A stretch of 64,000 nucleotides of DNA from Pseudomonadota bacterium (GTDB lineage Bacteria > Pseudomonadota > Alphaproteobacteria > Dongiales > Dongiaceae), in the NCBI GenBank assembly GCA_016183985.1, contig JACPDN010000011.1:248001-312000 (forward strand). Reading direction: 5' to 3'. The stretch's first letter is position 1. Every line of letters starts with the position of its first letter. The translations under genes and the position numbers were made by a program. The notes below the pieces were generated by a model, which was not told where the DNA came from, did not search any database, and saw only the letters and a program-made list of their open reading frames with translations. Positions 61,032-64,000 of this stretch are shown here, one piece after another.

Positions 61032-61644
61032 GCCGTTGAAGAATTTGCCGCAACCTGCGCCGCGCGAGCCGCTCCATACACGGCGCTATGATTTCCGCGG
61101 CTTCCGGCGAACGGATGGACTTTTCGACATCGAAGGCCGCATGGTTGATACGAAGGATTATGCCTTCCCCAATGAATGGCGCGGCACGGTCGAGCCCGGC
61201 GATCCCGTCCACGACATGATCATCCGCCTGACCCTCGACGATCATTTCACCGTGCAGGACATTGCCGTGGTAACCGCCGCCTCGCCCTTCGCGATTTGCG
61301 CCGACATCACCCCGGCCTTCGACGCCCTGAAGGGCACCACCGTGGCCAAGGGCTGGTCGCACACCTTGCGCAGTCAATTCAGCGGCGCCCATGGCTGCAC
61401 ACATCACGTCGAAATGCTCCGTGCCATGGGCACGGTCGCCTTCCAGACGATCTATGGTTATCGCGAAAAGGCCAAGCGCGATGCCGGCGTCACCAAGAGT
61501 GACGGCCCGCCAGCCGATGCGACCCCAGGTCGGCGGCCCGGTTTCATCGATACCTGCCACGCGCTTGCCAGCGATGGCGAGGTCGTGCGCACCCACTGGC
61601 CGCAATTCTATCAACCGGTGGCGCACGGCCGGAAGCCGGCTTAG
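61024..61644 (+). CDS. DUF2889 protein
   Basis: This 206-residue soluble protein matches DUF2889. It has PLHTRRYDFRGFRRTDGLFD and IEGRMVDTKDYAF at the start, VHDMIIRLTLDDHFTVQDI, and SGAHGCTHHVEMLRAMGTVA with Cys and paired His suggestive of a metal site. The acidic/His residues recall a hydrolase or metal-binding role, but none is established. It overlaps the CorB-like gene by 8 bases and shares its transcript. Confidence 0.85.
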   Translation: MAEPLKNLPQPAPREPLHTRRYDFRGFRRTDGLFDIEGRMVDTKDYAFPNEWRGTVEPGDPVHDMIIRLTLDDHFTVQDIAVVTAASPFAICADITPAFDALKGTTVAKGWSHTLRSQFSGAHGCTHHVEMLRAMGTVAFQTIYGYREKAKRDAGVTKSDGPPADATPGRRPGFIDTCHALASDGEVVRTHWPQFYQPVAHGRKPA

Positions 61645-61789
61645 GACAGCGGCCATCAATTCTCGGGCCACGTTCTGGGGGAACCGCCCGGCAAGAGGCG
61701 GCGTTGAGCAGGGCAGCGCAAAGGAACGGAGAAACTGCAAGGTGATCGGCGTTTCACGCCTATGGCGGGGGCAAACGGCATCCATCCCA

Positions 61790-62626
61790 ATGGCGACCGC
61801 AACGGCGCGTCCCAATTGGCGGCCCACCCCCTTTATCGGCCTGTGCATGGCCCTGCATGTCGCTGGTGTTGCCGCGGTAGCTGTCGAGCCGAGTAGCTGG
61901 CTCTGGACGCTGACAGGTTTTGCAGGAATTCATGCCGTGATCGCCGGCTTGGTGCTTCTTCCGCGCAACAAGCTGCTTGGCGCCAATATCACGCGGCTGC
62001 CATTGGCCGCCGTCAGGCGTGGGGAAATCGCCCTGACCTTCGACGATGGCCCCGATCCGGCGGTGACGCCGCGTGTTCTCGACCTGCTCGATACCGTCGG
62101 CGCCAGGGCAACCTTCTTCTGTGTCGCCGAGAAGGCCCGACGATATCCCGATCTGGTGCGGGAGATTCACCGCCGCAATCACCAGGTCGAAAATCACAGC
62201 GACGCGCACAGCCTGGGCTTCGCCTTCTTCGGCTATTGGCGCATGGCACGCGATATCGATGCGGCGCAAGCCAGTCTCACGCGCCTCACCGGCCATGCAC
62301 CGCGCTTCTTTCGCGCGCCGGCCGGCATGCGCAATCCGCTGCTCGACCCGATCCTGCAAATGCGTGGCCTCCGCCACGTCGCCTGGACCCGGCGCGGCTT
62401 CGACACCGCCGAAGCGGATCCGGAAGCCGTGCTGTCGCGTCTCGCGGCAAGTCTGGATAGCGGCAACATCCTGTTGCTGCATGACGGCGGTTCGGCACCG
62501 ATGGACGACGAGACGCCGGTAGTGCTGGCGGTTCTGCCGGCGCTACTCGCCAGAACGAAAGAGCGTGGCTTGCGATCGGTGACCCTCGACGGTGCCTTTG
62601 CCGAGGGCGACAGCCACCAGAAATAG
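61790..62626 (+). CDS. Polysaccharide deacetylase (NodB homology domain)
   Basis: This 278-residue protein has two N-terminal hydrophobic segments (FIGLCMALHVAGVAAVAV and LTGFAGIHAVIAGLVLLP) that anchor it in the membrane. A NodB-type carbohydrate esterase 4 domain follows. Catalytic motifs are IALTFDDGPDPAVTPR (motif 1, Asp-Asp), ENHSDAHSLGF (motif 2, the HSxxH region appears as HSDAH), FFRAPAGMRNP (motif 3, usually FRPPxG) and ILLLHDGG (motif 5, His). It removes acetyl groups from an N-acetylated polysaccharide. Either ATG 61790 or GTG 61742 (with GGAG about 11 bases upstream) may be the start. The convergent hairpin at 62630 separates it from the flotillin gene. Confidence 0.88.
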   Translation: MATATARPNWRPTPFIGLCMALHVAGVAAVAVEPSSWLWTLTGFAGIHAVIAGLVLLPRNKLLGANITRLPLAAVRRGEIALTFDDGPDPAVTPRVLDLLDTVGARATFFCVAEKARRYPDLVREIHRRNHQVENHSDAHSLGFAFFGYWRMARDIDAAQASLTRLTGHAPRFFRAPAGMRNPLLDPILQMRGLRHVAWTRRGFDTAEADPEAVLSRLAASLDSGNILLLHDGGSAPMDDETPVVLAVLPALLARTKERGLRSVTLDGAFAEGDSHQK

Positions 62627-62629
62627 AAA

Positions 62630-62653
62630 CGGGCCGGCTTTGCGGCCGGCCCG
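62630..62653 (-). terminator. Intrinsic terminator between the deacetylase and flotillin genes
   Basis: CGGGCCGGC and GCCGGCCCG form a perfect 9-base-pair stem with a 6-base loop. On the minus strand it is followed by TTTCTATTTC, so it mainly ends the flotillin gene, 23 bases after its stop. Confidence 0.82.
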
Positions 62654-62676
62654 ATCCTATCACTCTCCGTGATCGC

Positions 62677-64000
62677 TTATTCGGCAGCCGAAGCGGAGGC
62701 CCCGTTGCCCGCCTTGGGCACCGGCTGAGCGCCGACCAGCAGGCGGTTCACCAAATCGCTGCCCTCGGTGAAGCCCGCTTCCTTCAGCAATTGGTCGACG
62801 ACCGGTGCGTTAGCGCGGTAGGCGAGCAGTTGGCTCATCAGATTGTCGATACGCCCGCCGCCATTGCCGCTGTCACCGGCGATGCCGCCGCCCGGCAGTC
62901 CACCGCCCATGTCGACGATGCGGACGTCGCTGATCTTCTCCAGCGGCCGCACGGCCTCGGCAATCGCTACCGGGATGATGCGCAGGCGCTCGCGCATGAC
63001 CTCGAGTTCCACCATCGCCGCCGAGAGTGCGTTGCGGGCCTCGTTGATCGCGCGCTGGCCTTCGGCTTCGACCGCATAGGTCTTGGCCTGCGCCTCGGCG
63101 CGGATCATAGCCGCATCCGAATCTGCCTTGGCCGAAGTGCGCACGGCTTCGGCGCGGTCGTCTGCAGCATTGCGCTCTGCTTCGGCTTGCACCGTGACCT
63201 TGGTCGCCTCCTGTTCGGCCGCCTGGCGGGCGGCGAGCACGGCGATCTGGCGTTCGCGTTCGGCGATGGCGACCTGCTGCGCCGTCGTCACCGATTCCTC
63301 CGCCGCGATGGCCAGCGCACGGGCCTTTTCGGCTTCGGCACGAGCATCCGATTCAGCGCGGCTGCGATCGGCAACCGCGATGGCGCGTTCCTGGTCAGCG
63401 AGCTCGATGTCGCGCTTCTTGCCAATGGCCAAGGTCTCCGCCGTACGATCGGCCTCGATCTTGCGTTGCTGAATGGCAAGCTCGGCCGCGATGCGGGCCT
63501 GTTCCTGGGCCTGTTTCGCTTCCGCCTCGCGCAGGGCCACCGCCTGCTGCGTGGTGATGCGCGCTTCCGCCTCGGCACGCTGCGCCTCGGCTTCCTTCAA
63601 CGCGGCGGCCGCACGCGTTTCGGCCGTCTTGTTGACGATGTCACGCTCCTGCGACAGCTCGGCCTCCTTCTTCTGCCGGTCGATGTCGAGAGTCTTCTGG
63701 CGCGCATCGAGATCCTGCTGTGCAATGGCAACTTCCGCCGCTCGCACAGTGAGGTTCCGCTCCTGGCGTTTGGCTTCCGTGATCTTGGTCAAGGCCGCCA
63801 GACCTTCGGCGTCGAACGCGTTGTTCGGGTTGAAATACTTGGTGTCGGTCTGGTCGAGCTTGGTGAGCGAAGCACTTTCGAGCTCGAGGCCGTTGAGCTC
63901 AAGATCGCTCGCCACCGTTTCCTGCACGCGACGGACGAAATCGGCGCGCTTTTCCTGCAGGTCCGCCAGTGCCATCGTGGCGGCCACCGAACGCAAGGCG
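62677..64000 (-). CDS. Flotillin family protein (YqiK-like), N-terminus beyond window
   Basis: The visible 441 codons are the C-terminal part of a flotillin; the frame stays open to base 64000, so the transmembrane and most of the SPFH domain lie outside. The segment starts ALRSVAATMALADLQEKRADF, the end of the SPFH domain. A very long Ala/Glu/Gln-rich coiled coil with repeated AEA, QEQARIAAE and RTAETLA patterns follows (to about visible residue 330). The C-terminal Gly-rich DMGGGLPGGGIAGDSGNGGG and a small helical end (LMSQLLAYRANAPVVDQLLK) follow that. Flotillins scaffold membrane microdomains. A terminator at 62630 closes the gene. Confidence 0.9.
   Translation of the reverse strand, partial: ALRSVAATMALADLQEKRADFVRRVQETVASDLELNGLELESASLTKLDQTDTKYFNPNNAFDAEGLAALTKITEAKRQERNLTVRAAEVAIAQQDLDARQKTLDIDRQKKEAELSQERDIVNKTAETRAAAALKEAEAQRAEAEARITTQQAVALREAEAKQAQEQARIAAELAIQQRKIEADRTAETLAIGKKRDIELADQERAIAVADRSRAESDARAEAEKARALAIAAEESVTTAQQVAIAERERQIAVLAARQAAEQEATKVTVQAEAERNAADDRAEAVRTSAKADSDAAMIRAEAQAKTYAVEAEGQRAINEARNALSAAMVELEVMRERLRIIPVAIAEAVRPLEKISDVRIVDMGGGLPGGGIAGDSGNGGGRIDNLMSQLLAYRANAPVVDQLLKEAGFTEGSDLVNRLLVGAQPVPKAGNGASASAAE

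Noticed and set aside
1-64000. CRISPR array, insertion sequences, prophage or plasmid origin
   Set aside because: No regularly spaced repeats, transposase motifs, phage genes or iteron clusters were found on reading both strands.

Overview
The window looks like ordinary chromosome from a GC-rich, free-living alphaproteobacterium. A Rhodospirillales-type organism (Azospirillum/Dongia-like) is the best guess. The reasons are the gene content (fused 1179-residue indolepyruvate:ferredoxin oxidoreductase, Mcl1-type malyl-CoA lyase, a NepR-like small protein, DUF1345/DUF2889/DUF3750/DUF4743/DUF4864 proteins), the xerD / hypothetical / aroK-aroB order, dense packing with many ATGA or GTGA start-stop overlaps, and many GC-rich hairpin terminators. 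I saw no insertion sequence, prophage, CRISPR array, rRNA or replication origin. Two tRNA genes are present, Arg(ACG) and Gly(CCC). Both window edges cut a gene: cobK on the left and a flotillin gene on the right.

Layout. 1-5.5 kb: a minus-strand run of a fused CydDC-type ABC exporter, a META-domain lipoprotein and cobK, divergent from a LysR regulator. 5.6-10.7 kb: a PRC-barrel protein, two very small genes (one NepR-like), a YgiQ-type radical SAM protein, a secreted low-complexity protein, and a divergent AraC regulator / AhpD-like pair. 10.8-15.5 kb: a chemoreceptor, a hemerythrin gene that reads through the tRNA-Arg gene on the opposite strand, and a lipoprotein with an OmpA-like C-terminus. 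15.5-24.3 kb: DUF4864/DUF3750 pair, YjbR protein, Kup, xanthine phosphoribosyltransferase, panBC, a PadR-like regulator, GluQ-RS and TerC. 24.3-29.3 kb: a compact apaG-folE-argE-Nudix-Nudix operon and an OmpA-family lipoprotein. 29.6-33.2 kb: a ynjBCD-type ABC importer. 33.3-42.3 kb: tRNA-Gly, an unusual amidase, a homocysteine S-methyltransferase-like gene, a 5'-truncated ATPase, and four minus-strand hydrolase/oxygenase-like genes ending with an M3 oligoendopeptidase. 42.4-50 kb: two CoA ligases, a DUF1345 protein and the indolepyruvate oxidoreductase, which together suggest organic or aryl acid activation. 50-54.6 kb: an ECF sigma / short anti-sigma / periplasmic metal-sensor operon shaped like Cupriavidus CnrH-CnrY-CnrX, preceded by two exported EF-hand proteins, accA and malyl-CoA lyase. 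54.7-64 kb: xerD, an unrecognised Pro-rich exported or membrane protein with a 47-residue membrane protein overlapping its start, then aroK, aroB, a CorB-like protein, DUF2889, a polysaccharide deacetylase and the flotillin.

The best candidate for an under-described system is the 50.0-52.6 kb block. Its sigma/anti-sigma/sensor genes match the Cnr proteins closely in size and topology, but no efflux pump lies beside them. Their neighbours are two EF-hand proteins, and the larger one has a 49-nt, 19-bp hairpin directly before its start codon that contains its ribosome binding site. Secondary leads are the orphan NepR-like gene, the hemerythrin readthrough, the 47-residue/624-residue gene pair between xerD and aroK, and the HxD...H oxygenase-like protein coupled to the M3 peptidase.
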